DNA of 64,000 bases from Aegilops tauschii subsp. strangulata (taxonomy: Eukaryota > Streptophyta > Magnoliopsida > Poales > Poaceae), in contig NC_053040.3 in the NCBI RefSeq assembly GCF_002575655.3, forward strand, positions 357,118,267 to 357,182,266. Direction: 5' to 3'. This document shows positions 11,852-23,899 of the stretch, one piece after another (within the stretch, counting starts at the first letter, position 1; the number at the start of each line of letters is the position of its first letter). The notes under the pieces were generated by a model. The model had not been told where the DNA came from. It made no database searches and was given only the letters and a program-made list of their open reading frames with translations. The position numbers and the translations under genes were made by a program.

Positions 11852-14605
11852 TTACACAGTAATGATTCTTACACCCATGGAGTCTTGGTGCTGATCATGT
11901 TTTGCTCGTGGAAGAGGCTTAGTCAACGGGTCTGCAACATTCAGATCCGTATGTATCTTGAAAATTTCTATGTCTCCCACCTGGACTAAATCCCGGATGG
12001 AATTGAAGCATCTTTTGATGTGCTTGGTTCTCTTGTGAAATCTGGATTCCTTTGCTAAGGCAATTGCAGCAGTATTGTCACAAAAGATTTTCATTGGTCC
12101 CGATGCACTAGGTATAACACCTAGATCGGATATGAACTCCTTCATCGAGACTCCTTCATTTGCTGCTTCCGAAGCAGCTATGTACTCCGCTTCACACGTA
12201 GATCCCACCACGACACTTTGCTTAGAACTGCACCAACTGACAGCTCCACCGTTCATTGTAAACACATATCCGGTTTGCGATTTAGAATCGTCCGAATCAG
12301 TGTCAAAGCTTGCATCAACGTAACCATTTACGATGAGCTCTTTGTCACCTCCATAAACGAGAAACATATCCTTAGTCCTTTTCAGGTATTTCAGGATGTT
12401 CTTGACCGCTGTCCAGTGATCCACTCCTGGATTACTTTGGTACCTCCCTGCTAAACTTATAGCAAGGCACACATCAGGTCTGGTACGCAGCATTGCATAC
12501 ATGATAGAGCCTATGGCTGAAGCATAGGGAACATCTTTCATCTTCTCTCTATCTTCTGCAGTGGTCGGGCATTGAGTCTTACTCAATCTCACACCTTGTA
12601 GTACAGGCAAGAACCCTTTCTTTGCTTGATCCATTTTGAACTTCTTCAAAACTTTGTCAAGGTATGTGCTTTGTGAAAGTCCAATTAAGCGTCTTGATCT
12701 ATCTCTATAGATCTTGATGCCTAATATATATGCAGCTTCACCGAGGTCTTTCATTGAAAAACTCTTATTCAAGTATCCCTTTATGCTATCCAGAAATTTT
12801 ATATCATTTCCAATCAGCAATATGTCATCCACATATAATATCAGAAATGCTACTGAGCTCCCACTCACTTTCTTGTAAATACAGGCTTCTCCAAAAGTCT
12901 GTATAAAACCAAATGCTTTGATCACACTATCAAAGCGTTTATTCCAACTCCGAGAGGCTTGCACCAGTCCATAAATGGATCGTTGGAGCTTGCACACTTT
13001 GTTAGCTCCCTTTGGATCGACAAAACCTTCCGGTTGCATCATATACAACTCTTCTTCCAGAAATCCATTCAGGAATGCAGTTTTGACATCCATTTGCCAA
13101 ATTTCATAATCATAAAATGCGGCAATTGCTAACATGATTCGGACAGACTTAAGCATCGCTATGGGTGAGAAGGTCTCATCGTAGTCAATCCCTTGAACTT
13201 GTCGAAAACCTTTCGCAACAAGTCGAGCTTTATAGATAGTAACATTACCGTCAGCGTCAGTCTTCTTCTTGAAGGTCCATTTATTTTCAATGGCTTGCCG
13301 ATCATCGGGCAAGTCAACCAAAGTCCACACTTTGTTCTCATACATGGATCCCATCTCGGATTTCATGGCCTCAAGCCATTTTGTGGAATCTGGGCTCACC
13401 ATTGCTTCTTCATAGCTCGTAGGTTCGTCATGGTCTAGTAACATAACCTCTAGAACAGGATTACCGTACCACTCTGGTGCGGATCTTAATCTGGTTGACC
13501 TACGAGGTTCAGTAGTAACTTGATCTGAAGTTTCATGATCATTATCATTAACTTCCTCACTAATTGGTGTAGGTGTCGTAGAAACTGATTTCTGTGATGA
13601 TCTACTTTCCAATAAGGGAGCAGGTACAGTTACCTCATCAAGTTCTACTTTCCTCCCACTCACTTCTTTCGAGAGAAACTCCTTCTCTAGAAACGATCCA
13701 TTCTTAGCAACGAATGTCTTGCCTTCAGATCTGTGATAGAAGGTGTACCCAACAGTCTCCTTTGGGTATCCTATGAAGACACATTTCTTCGATTTAGGTT
13801 CGAGCTTATCAGGTTGAAGTATCTTCACATAAGCATCGCAACCCCAAACTTTAAGATACGACAACTTTGGTTTCTTGCCAAACCATATTTCATAAGGTGT
13901 TGTTTCAACGGATTTTGATGGTGCCCTATTTAGAGTGAATGCAGCCGTCTCTAAAGTATAACCCCAAAACGATAGCTGTAAATCAGTAAGAGACATCATA
14001 GATCGCACCATATCTAATAAAGTAGGATTACGACGTTCGGACACACCATTACGTTGTGGTGTTCCGGGTGGCGTGAGTTGCGAAATTATTCCGCATTGTT
14101 TCAAATGTAGGCCAAACTCGTAACTCAAATATTCTCCTCCACGATCTGATCGTAGAAACTTTATTTTCTTGTTACGATGATTTTCAACTTCGCTATGAAA
14201 TTCTTTGAACTTTTCAAATGTTTCAGACTTATGTTTCATTAAGTAGATATACCCATATCTGCTCAAATCATCTGTGAAGATGAGAAAATAACGATATCCG
14301 CCACGAGCCTCAACATTCATCGGACCACATACATCCGTATGTATGATTTCCAACAAATCAGTTGCTCTCTCCATAGTTCCGGAGAACGGTGTTTTAGTCA
14401 TCTTGCCCATGAGACACGGTTCGCAAGTACCAAGTGATTCATAATCAAGTGATTCCAAAAGTCCATCATTATGGAGTTTCTTCATGCGCTTTACACCGAT
14501 ATGACCTAAACGGCAGTGCCACAAATAAGTTGCACTATCATTATCAACTCTGCATCTTTTGGCTTCAATATTATGAATATGTGTATCACTGCTATCGAGA
14601 TTCAA
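11852..14605 (-). pseudogene. Copia integrase, reverse transcriptase and RNase H
   Basis: A 917-codon frame is uninterrupted. At the start is the HHCC zinc-binding region of integrase (LWHCRLGHIGVKRM, then CEPCLMGK). The catalytic D-D-E follows: IHTDVCGP, LRSDRGGEY and NGVSERRN. RT has FKKKTDADGN, then QMDVKTAFLNG and the YVDD box (LILYVDDILLIGND). RNase H has YVDASFDTDSDD, CEAEYIAASEA and FCDNTAA. It is out of frame with gag because of one extra or missing base in the A7 run at 14604-14610. The first Met is simply the first one after the frameshift. RT and IN active-site residues look intact, so the product could in principle be supplied to related copies if expressed. Confidence 0.93.
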
Positions 14606-15837
14606 AAAAATAGACCTCTCTTCAAGGGTGCATGACCATAAAAGATATTATTCATATAAATAGAACAACCATTATTCTCTGATTTAAATGAATAACCGTC
14701 TCGCATCAAACAAGATCCAGATATAATGTTCATGCTCAACGCTGGCACCAAATAACAATTATTTAGGTCTAATACTAATCCCCAAGGTATATGTAGAGGT
14801 AGCGTGCCAACCGCGATCACATCGACTTTGGAACCATTTCCCACGCGCATCGTCACCTCGTCCTTAGCCAATCTTCGCTTAATCCGTAGCCCCTGTTTCG
14901 AGTTGCAAATATTAGCAACAGAACCAATATCAAATACCCAAGTGCTACTGCGAGCATTAGTAAGGTACACATCAATAACATGTATATCACATATACCTTT
15001 GTTAACCTTGCCATCCTTCTTATCCGCCAAATACTTGGGGCAGTTCCGCTTCCAGTGACCAGTCTGCTTGCAGTAGAAGCACTCAGTTTCAGGCTTAGGT
15101 CCAAACTTGGGTTTCTTCTCCTGAACAACAACTTGCTTGCTGTTCTTCTTGAAGTTCCCCTTCTTCTTCCCTTTGCCCTTTTTCTTGAAACTAGTGGTCT
15201 TATTGACCATCAACACTTGATGCTCCTTTTTGATTTCTACCTCCGCTGCCTTTAGCATTGCGAAGAGCTCGGGAATTGTCTTATTCATCCCTTGCATGTT
15301 ATAGTTCATCACGAAGCTCTTGTAGCTTGGTGGCAGTGATTGAAGAATTCTGTCAATGACGCTATCATCCGGAAGATTAACTCCCAGTTGAATCAAGTGA
15401 TTATTATACCCAGACATTTTGAATATATGCTCACTGACAGAACTATTCTCTTCCATCTTGCAGCTGTAGAACTTATTGGAGACTTCATATCTCTCAATCC
15501 GGGCATTTGCTTGAAATATTAACTTCAACTCCTGGAACATCTCATATGCTCCATGATGTTCAAAACATCGTTGAAGACCCGATTCTAAGCCGTAAAGCAT
15601 GGCACACTGAACTATCGAGTAGTCATCAGCTTTGCTCTGCCAGACGTTCATAACTTATGGTGTTGCTCTTGCAGGAGGCCTGGCACATAGCGGTGCTTCC
15701 AGGACGTAATTCTTCTGTGCAGCAATGAGGATAATCCTCAAGTTACGGACCCAGTCCGTGTAATTGCTACCATAATCTTTCAACTTTGCTTTCTCAAGGA
15801 ACGCATTAAAATTCAGCGGAACAACAGCACGGGCCAT
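14602..15837 (-). pseudogene. Copia gag and protease
   Basis: The frame starts at ATG 15837 (MARAVVPLNFNAFLEKAKL) and runs to 14602 with one TAA at 15655-15657. Gag contains the UBN2-type region, a CCHC zinc knuckle (CFYCKQTGHWKRNCPKYL, near 15050-15100) and then the protease. The protease active site reads DIGS instead of the usual D-T/S-G (near 14922), so catalysis is doubtful. The frame ends at a stop created by the frameshift at 14604-14610. Only these lesions are visible over the whole element, so it is young. Confidence 0.92.
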
Positions 15838-17058
15838 CTATCTACAATTAACATAGACAAGCAAGATACTATCAGGTACTAAGTTCATGATAAATTTAAA
15901 TTCTATTAATCATATTATTTAAGAACTCCCACTTAGATAGACATCCCTCTAATCATCTAAGTGATTACGTGATCCAAATCAACTAAACCATGCCCGATCA
16001 TCACGTGAGATGGAGTAGTTTCAATGGTGAACATCACCATGTTGATCATATCTACTATATGATTCATGCTCGACCTTTCGGTCTCCGTGTTCCGAGGCCA
16101 TATCTGCATATGCTAGGCTCGTCAAGTTTAACCTGAGTATTCCGCGTGTGCAACTGTTTTGCACCCGTTGTATTTGAACGTAGAGCCTATCACACCCGAT
16201 CATCACGTGGTGTCTCAGCATGAAGAACTTTCGTAACGGTGCGTACTCAGGGAGAACACTTTTTATCTTGAAATTTTAGTGAGAGATCATCTTATAATGC
16301 TACCGTCAATCAAAGCAAGATAAGATGCATAAAAGATTAACATCACGTGCAATCAATATAAGTGATATGATATGGCCATCATCATCTTGTGCTTGTGATC
16401 TCCATCTCCGAAGCACCGTCATGATCACCATCGTCACCGGCGCGACACCTTGATCTCCATCGTAGCATCGTTGTCGTCTTGCCAACCATTGCTTCTACGA
16501 CTATCGCTACCGCTTAGTGATAAAGTAAAACAATTACATGGCAATTGCATTGCATACAATAAAGCGACAACCATATGGCTCCTGCCAGTTGCTGATAACT
16601 CGGTTACAAAACATGATCATCTCATACAATAAAATATAGCATCATGTCTTGACCATATCACATCACAGCATGCCCTGCAAAAACAAGTTAGACGTCCTCT
16701 ACTTTGTTGTTGCAAGTTTTACGTGGCTGCTACGGGCTTAGCAAGAACCGTTCTTACCTACGCATCAAAACCACAACGATAGTTTGTCAAGTTGGTGCTG
16801 TTTTAACCTTCGCAAGGACCGGGCGTAGCCACACTCGATTCAACTAAAGTGAGAGAGATAGACACCCGCCAGTCACCTTTAAGCAACGAGTGCTCGCAAT
16901 GGTGAAACCAGTCTCGCGTAAGCGTACGCGTAATGTCGGTCCGGGCCGCTTCATCTCACAATACCGCTGAACCAAAGTATGACATGCTGGTAAGCAGTAT
17001 GACTTATATCGCCCACAACTCACTTGTGTTCTACTCGTGCACAACATCAACGCATAAA
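15838..17058 (-). other. Untranslated leader of the Angela-like element
   Basis: About 1.2 kb lies between PBS and gag with no coding potential. A long leader is normal for this family. Confidence 0.75.
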
Positions 17059-17075
17059 ACCAGGCTCTGATACCA
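17059..17075 (-). other. Primer-binding site, tRNA-Met type
   Basis: The minus strand reads TGGTATCAGAGCCTGG next to the 5' LTR. Confidence 0.9.
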
Positions 17076-17076
17076 C

Positions 17077-18818
17077 TGTTGGGGAATGTAGTAATTTCAA
17101 AAAAATTCCTACGCACACGCAAGATCATGGTGATGCATAGCAACGAGAGGGGAGAGTGTTGTCCACGTACCCTCATAGACTGAAAGCGGAAGCGTTAACA
17201 CAACGTGGTTGATGTAGTCGTATGTCTTCACGATCCGACCGATCAAGTACCGAACGCACAACACCTCCGAGTTCAGCACGCGTTCAGCTCGATGACGTCC
17301 CTCGAACTCCGATCCAGCCGAGTGTTGAGGGAGAGTTTCGTCAGCATGACGGCGTGGTGACGACGATGATGTTCTACCGACGCAGGGCTTCGTCTAAGCA
17401 CCGCTACGATATTATCGATGTGTAATATGGTGGAGGGGGGCACCGCACACGGCTAAAAGATCGTTGATCAATTGTGTGTAGAGAGGTGCCCCCTGCCCCC
17501 GTATATAAAGGAGAAAGGGGGAGGCCGCCGGCCAAGGGAGGAGAGGCCCGCCAGGAGGAGTCCTACTCCTACCGGGAGTAGGACTCCCCCCTTTCCATGT
17601 TGGACTAGGAGAGGAAGGGGGAAAAGGTGGAGGGGAGGAAGGAAGGGGGGGGGGGGGGCGCCGCCCCCTCTCCTTGTCCTATTCGGACTAGGGGGGAAGG
17701 GCGTGCGGCCCTACCCTGTCCTCCTCTCCTCTCTTCCACCTAGGCCCAATAAGGCCCATTAAGTTACCGGGGGGTTCCGGTAACCTCCCGGTACTCCGGA
17801 AAAATCACGATTTCACCCGGAACACTTCCGATGTCCAAACATAGGCTTCCAATATATCAATCATTATGTCTCGACCATTTCGAGACTCCTCGTCATGTCC
17901 GTGATCACATCCGGGACTCCGAACAACCTTCGGTACATCAAAACATATAAACTCATAATATAACTTTCATCGTAACGTTAAGCGTGCGGACCCTACGGGT
18001 TCGAGAACTATGTAGACATGACCGAGACACCTCTCCGGTCAATAACCAATAGCGGAACCTGGATGCTCATATTGGTTCCCACATATTCTACAAAGATCTT
18101 TATCGGTCAGACCGCATAACACCATACGTTGTTCCCTTTGTCATCGGTATGTTACTTGCCCGAGATTCGATCGTCGGTATCTCGATACCTAGTTCAATAT
18201 CGTTACCGGCAAGTCTCTTTACTCGTTCTGTAATACATCATCCCGCAACTAACTCATTAGTCACAATGCTTGCAAGGCTTATAGTGATGTGTATTACTGA
18301 GTGGGCCCAGAGATACCTCTCCGACAATCGGAGTGACAAATCCTAATCTCGAAATACGCCAACCCAACAAGTACCTTTGGAGACACCTGTAGAGCACCTT
18401 TATAATCACCCAGTTACGTTGTGACGTTTGGTAGCACACAAAGTGTTCCTCCGGTAAACGGGAGTTGCATAATCTCATAGTCATAGGAACATGTATAAGT
18501 CATGAAGAAAGCAATAGCAACATACTAAACGATCGAGTGCTAAGCTAACGGAATGGGTCAAGTCAATCACATCATTCTCCTAATGATGTGACCCCGTTAA
18601 TCAAATGACAACTCATGTCTATTGCTAGGAAACACAACCATCTTTGATCAATGAGCTTAGTCAAGTAGAGGCATACTAGTGACACTCTGTTTGTCTATGT
18701 ATTCACACATGTATTATGTTTCCGGTTAATACAATTCTAGCATGAATAATAAACATTTATCATGATATAAGGAAATAAATAATAACTTTATTATTGCCTC
18801 TAGGGCATATTTCCTTCA
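17077..18818 (-). repeat. 5' LTR of the Angela-like element
   Basis: 1742 bp. A minus-strand TTTATATA at 17502-17509, followed by a GC-rich stretch, is a candidate TATA box. Confidence 0.95.
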
Positions 18819-18910
18819 CAAAGTTCGCCACCAGTGCAAATATAGGGAACACAGCAGCATATAAACGCCGCAACAAAACAAGTCCAGAACTGAAACCACT
18901 TCAGAAGAGC

Positions 18911-19348
18911 TCATGAAACAATATCCTGGGTACCCATGATGCTGGCAAGATGCTTAGCAAGCTTATTAACTTTCTCTTGTTTGGTGCTTAAGTCCTCCAG
19001 CGCTTGCTGTGGCACTAGAAAGTATGCATCTGAATTCTGCAGGGACTTCCTCAGTCCTTCGGCTTCTTGTCGCATAACATTTGATCGATGTCTTTCAACT
19101 TGAAGTTGAGACTCAAGAAGCCGAACTGATTCAAGCAACGAGTTCGAAGAGCTGGTGCCAGCAGTGGTAGCCAGTAACTCGAACACTACATCAAGACAGG
19201 ACTTTGGGGTTGTCTCAGTGTCTTCAATATAGTTTTTATCAGCTTTCTTGGAGACCAACAGGGATGTCTCACTATCTTGAACCTTATCTGCATTACTTCC
19301 TTTACCATTGCATAACAGGGTACTCTTCTCCAATATTTTATCCGCGTT
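18911..19348 (-). CDS. Last exon, coiled-coil C-terminus
   Basis: The acceptor TTTTAG at 19349-19350 precedes an exon beginning NADKILEK. It is open for 145 codons and ends MGTQDIVS with TGA at 18911-18913. The middle has heptad-like LLESVRLLESQLQVERHRS followed by AEGLRKSLQNSDAYF, which should form a coiled coil. No stop or frameshift is seen in this exon. Confidence 0.55.
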   Translation of the reverse strand, partial: NADKILEKSTLLCNGKGSNADKVQDSETSLLVSKKADKNYIEDTETTPKSCLDVVFELLATTAGTSSSNSLLESVRLLESQLQVERHRSNVMRQEAEGLRKSLQNSDAYFLVPQQALEDLSTKQEKVNKLAKHLASIMGTQDIVS

Positions 19349-19725
19349 CTAAAAGAGAAACAAACAAACACATCTCAGGTTTACAATGTAGTATATGAAA
19401 CTCATTTTGGTAAACCAGTTCAGTAGTAAGGTGGACAGGATAACAACATGAAACAAACATATATCTATGTAGTATGGTCACTGTATGGTCTATATCATTC
19501 TAGTTTATGTTGCCAAATCAAGATAGATACAATTCGAATCATATCTATTTAAGACAAAGCAGCATAGACAGAATATAAGTGTGGGAAACTACACAGCAAT
19601 AACAACACTTGTAATGTGCATGGCATGAGAACATAACTGTTTATTCAATTAAAACTGAAATCAACATACAACAAGTTACAATAGCAAACAGCGAAACACG
19701 TTGAAGAAACAGGTTTAAAACATAC

Positions 19726-19755
19726 CTGTTGCGCCATTGGAGTTTCAATTGCATC
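19726..19755 (-). CDS. 30-bp microexon
   Basis: TTGAAG|GATGCAATTG at the 5' side and GCAACAG|GTATG at the 3' side bound ten codons, DAIETPMAQQ. Joining the exons at 19838, here and at 19348 keeps one frame. Confidence 0.45.
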
Positions 19756-19837
19756 CTTCAAATTTGAAATTAGTTGGTATCAGTAAATACAGTGATGCAA
19801 GAGCAAAGTAGTATGAACCATAGCTACGGAACCTGAC

Positions 19838-20199
19838 CTGAGAACAATTCTTCTTCTGCTTTAAGCGTTGACTTCGGGTTCGGAGTGGTGGTCCTCGTGA
19901 TTTGGGCACTGCAGTTGCCTTACTAACTGCTCGTGTTTGGGTGCTCTGTGGTGGAGACGGTGCTGTGTCAACGGGAACTCGGTGTCTATCTGCTGGGGTT
20001 GGGGTTAGAAGGGGTGTAGCTGGTTCTCTGTCCAACTGGGTAGGGGTACAATCTGCATGAGTGTGGGTTAGGTGTGGTGGGGCTGGTTCTTGGGCAAGTA
20101 CAACCGTGGTTCTATCTGCATCGACAGGTAGCAGGATCTTTTCTGAAGACCGTGTTTTTACTCCCACAGATACTGCCATCACTCCCTCAATTGAAATGG
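19838..20199 (-). CDS. Pro/Thr-rich exon with GVKTRSSE module
   Basis: The acceptor is TTTATCAG|CC (20200-20201) and the donor CTCAG|GTCAGG (19836-19837). The encoded part starts ISIEGVMAVSVGVKTRSSE, continues through Pro/Thr-rich sequence and ends in a basic stretch (RTRSQRLKQKKNCSQ) that could be a nuclear signal. The GVKTRSSE start is shared with the modules at 21007 and 21504. Confidence 0.5.
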
Positions 20200-20239
20200 C
20201 TGATAAACAAGAAAAGTAATTGAATGTACAGACATTGTA

Positions 20240-20800
20240 AGATAGACTGCAATGGATAGTAGGGAAGAAAACAGGGCATGAAATAATTCACATTTATGTT
20301 GTCTAAGCAAACAGAATAGCAGGACATAATTTCACATATATGATGGCTAATTAAACAGGATAACACGACACAATTTCACATGTATGATGGCTAACTAAAC
20401 AGGATAGAATGACATACTTCAAAATATGATGACTATGTAAACAGGATGACATGATATAACTATACGATGTGTCTATTAAAGTGGTTGGCATGCCATAAAT
20501 CACAAACATGCCGTCGATGGAAACATGATGGCATGATATAATTCACGGATAGAATGACATAATTTAAAATATGATGACTATGTAAACAGGATGAGGTGAT
20601 ATAACTATATTATGTCTTTAGAAAATGGGTTGTCATGCCATAATTCAGATACATGCTGTCTATGTAAACATCATGGCATGACATGATTCAAATATATGAT
20701 TTATATACTAAGGAAGTGAGCAGAGGGCAATCGCATATATGATGTGTCAACTAAGGAGATGGCATTCAATATTGTGTATATGATGTAAAAACTAAGCATT
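20240..20800. repeat. Degenerate intronic repeat, GATGGCATGATATAATTCAC type
   Basis: Copies of a roughly 30-60 bp motif (gatgacatgatataa, cacatatatgatg) recur here and again at 21080-21240 and 21560-21700, between the exon modules. Confidence 0.6.
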
Positions 20801-22619
20801 GCAATACAACATATGCATTATATGAGTAATATAACCCTGCCAAGTTTGAGCATACACCTCAGGGGGATAATAGGACTGGTCATCTGCCTCTGAATCCTCC
20901 TCTGAAGAGCTATCTGTAACCAGCAAGATATCTGCTTCAGCAGGTAGCATTGTCTGCTCTGAAGACCTTGTTTTCACTCCAGATTTCTCCATCACCAATT
21001 CAAATGGCCGATGCACAGGAAGAGCAGTTGAATATACAAACATTATCGACAAAAGCAATGAGAAATACAAAAAAAGGACGGCATGATATAATTCACATAT
21101 ATGACGCTTGCCTAAACAACATGGCATTGCATAATTCACATACATAATGCCTTGCAACAAGATAACATTGCATAATTCACATATATAATGTCTTGCAACA
21201 AGATGGCATTGCATAATTCACATATATGGTAATTAGACACTAAACAGGTGGCATTCACACAAAGCATGTCTAAACTAAGCAAATGACATAGCAATGCAAG
21301 ATACCATACGCACGATATGAGCAACATAACCCTGCCAAGTTAGGGCATGCACCTCGGGGGGGGGGAATATGACTGGTCATCTATCTCTGAATCCTCCTCT
21401 GAGGAGCTATCGGTAACCAGCAAGACATGCGCTTCGTCAGATAGCATTGTCTGCTCTGAAGACCTTGTTTCCACTCCAGATTTTTCCATGACCGTGCCGA
21501 ATGGCTGATGCACAGGAAGAGTAATTGAATGTACTAAAATTGTTGACAAATTTAACATGTAATAAAGAAATGATGGCATGATACAATTCACATATAAGAT
21601 GACTGGCTAACCAGGGTGGCATTGCAAAATTCACATATATGATGCCTGGCTAGATAAGATGGCATTGCATGATTCACATATACGACAAAGAAACTAAACA
21701 GATGGCATTGACACAAAGCATGTCTAAACTAAGAAGATGACATCTTTAATGTATACAGTAAGCAATGCAAGGCACCATATGCATGATATTACCAACATCG
21801 GGATGCCAAGTTAGAGCGAAGACCTCATGGGGTAAATAGGAGTGGTCTTCTCCTTCTGAATCCTCCTCAGAACAGTTATCTTCCTCTTGATTACGATCCG
21901 AAATGGGTGGAGGGGGGCTGCCTTTGCGCCCACCATGGAACGACGTCTGCATGAAATTTTATTGCCACGCAAGGCTCGTCTCTTTTGCTCTACATGATCA
22001 GTTCCATTGTGTACAATAACTGGCATGCATAGGAATAAAACATAGTGAGATTATGTAAGGAGTGCATGCACAAATCCAGAGTGATGGTAGCAAACTGTGG
22101 ATAGACCCAAAACCAATGATAGCAGGCAGATAATAGCTTTAGTTAAAAAATACAGATAATGGAGCCTTTAATGTTTGTTTGCACCCAACATGAAACTCAT
22201 AGTAGACACCGGAGATTAACCAGATAGTACTGATTGCTGCCCCAATATGTACCCCACAACCATTTAAAAACTCAAGTTTCAGCATTAGTTTGGACCTGAC
22301 TCGGAGTCTAATAGGTGAACACGACGATAATGTAGCATGTCATCATATTAAGCGACGCATAACGTAAGCAGACACGGAAGAGTGCGACCTCTCTTGCGGA
22401 CCCGTGTAGTCCTCAAGGTCATCTGCTCAGTTGATGATGGTAATGCAGTTGCCGTGGCTGCCGGCGGCGGGGAAGAAGATCTGAGGCGGCGAAAGACAGT
22501 CTGGAGAGCGGATCCCTGCTGTGGTGAACCCTTCCGTCGTTGGAGCAGCTGAGCTGGGGTGGAACACAGCGCCGCAGGAGCAGGACAAACCACACAAGGT
22601 TTTCTTTGACACATATCTG

Positions 22620-23390
22620 TAACAGAAGTAATTGAGTAAGGGCTTATTTGAATTTGAGGATTCTAACAATGCAGGGATAGGAAATAGACAGGAATAGGAT
22701 AGGAATGCACGTGCAAAACAGAGAATTTAAAAACACAGGATTTCTGCCAATCTGGGTGTTTGATTCACAACAATTGGAAGATCACAGGATGCAAAAAAAC
22801 ATGGCGAGATTAAGTCAAACCACAAGAAAATGTACGGTTATAATGCTATTATGCTACTATCTCTTAGTCTTGTGCTTGATGAATAGGAATATGAAAAGGA
22901 GGAGAAGTGGAAATTAGAATTCCTACAGTTTTTCTTTCAAGGAGACACTAAAGGAACAAATCCTACAGTTTTCCTTTGCTCCATTCCTTTGCACCAAATT
23001 CATGAAAAGTAGTACCATAGGAAACTTTCCAATTCCGATGTTTTTCATTCACTTTTCCTTTCAAGCACTGGCGATTCTAGTAGGCAGGCTTGAGCAAGGA
23101 AAATCCTACACTAAAAAAATGTTTTTGTGCTACTTCTATTACTTTGGACCCAGGCCACTACCATACTAGCTCAACTCCCAGGCCCATCGACAAATGTACA
23201 GCTCAAACGCGGAGAGATAAATAATGATGGCGTTCAAGAGAGTCCATCACGGATAGCTAAGTTTCCTGGTACCTCACTGCTTGTCATATAGTAGGATAAA
23301 ATAATCGTATTTCCCGTTACTACGAGTGCTCAGTGGACAATATATATAACATGTAGAGTAAACAAGAGATGCAACAAGTGTACAACCTCT
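22620..23390. other. Intronic spacer, possibly with a decayed MITE
   Basis: No gene is seen. The start (AAGGGCTTATTTGAATTTGAGG) and AT-rich GGATTC-type sequence resemble the small insertion at 27035-27312, but clear TIRs and TSD were not found. Confidence 0.3.
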
Positions 23391-23701
23391 TTGGCGAAGC
23401 CATGTCAATCTCAGCGTGATTGGGTTGGCTGGTGAGGATGCTCCGGCTGACTTGGCTGTCGGAGGAGGGGAAGAAGATCTTAGGCGTCTGGAGATGGAGC
23501 CCGAGGTACTGCTCTGCTGTGATGGAGGGTTTCGTCGTTGGAGCAGCTCCGGTGAGTTGTACGACGCCGAGGCTGAAGCAGGACAAGAGAGACAACGAAC
23601 AACGTTAACCTGAGTGGAATTCTAATAGCATCTCCAATACATGACGTAGAATACATAACCAGAAAGTGCTAGATGTAAAATACATCAGCCGCTCATCTAT
23701 G

Positions 23702-23799
23702 AACTTAACTGTCGAAACTGAATTTAACTGTCGAAACTGAACTTAACTGTCGAAACTGAATTTTGCTGTCGAAACTGAATTTTGCTGTCGAAACTGAAC
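23702..23799. repeat. 19-20 bp minisatellite, five copies
   Basis: The unit AACTGTCGAAACTGAATTT is repeated five times with small changes. Confidence 0.9.
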
Positions 23800-23899
23800 G
23801 CACTAGCAAGGTGAGGCTACACGTCTGTCGACTGAATTTTTCATCTCTGGTCAATCGATTTTGCAGCCGTTGGATACGAAATTAAGGGCCTGCGGTTCA

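Larger units (their letters stand above)
10073..18818 (-). mobile_element. Angela/BARE1-like Ty1/copia retrotransposon, 8.75 kb
   Basis: The element is complete and on the minus strand. Its LTRs are 1742 bp (5', 17077-18818) and 1746 bp (3', 10073-11818), and about 40 substitutions separate them by eye. On the minus strand each starts TGAAGGAAATATGCCCTAGA and ends CCCCAACA. The PBS is a TGGTATCAGAGCC match to initiator tRNA-Met. A purine tract abuts the 3' LTR. The domain order gag, PR, IN, RT, RNase H is that of copia elements. The family name is by recollection of the LTR start. Confidence 0.96.
18911..23600 (-). pseudogene. Spliced gene of unknown function with duplicated exons, inside the CACTA
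   Basis: I do not recognise this gene. Reading the minus strand, exon-like segments have good splice signals. A copy pair near 23400-23595 and 22440-22614 shares GAAPTT/SAAPTT and KIFFPSSDS/QIFFPAAGS. Then come repeated modules with GVKTRSSE and DSSSEEDSE (near 21.9, 21.4, 20.95 and 20.1 kb). A 362-bp exon rich in Pro/Thr (19838-20199), a 30-bp exon (19726-19755) and a final coiled-coil exon (18911-19348) complete it. Introns contain degenerate ATGATATAATTCACATAT-type repeats. The acidic SSEEDSE patches and C-terminal coiled coil suggest a nuclear or scaffold protein, but that is only a guess. It may be a CACTA accessory gene or a captured host gene. One module has GG in place of the acceptor AG (near 21007), so at least partial decay is likely. 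Confidence 0.5.
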
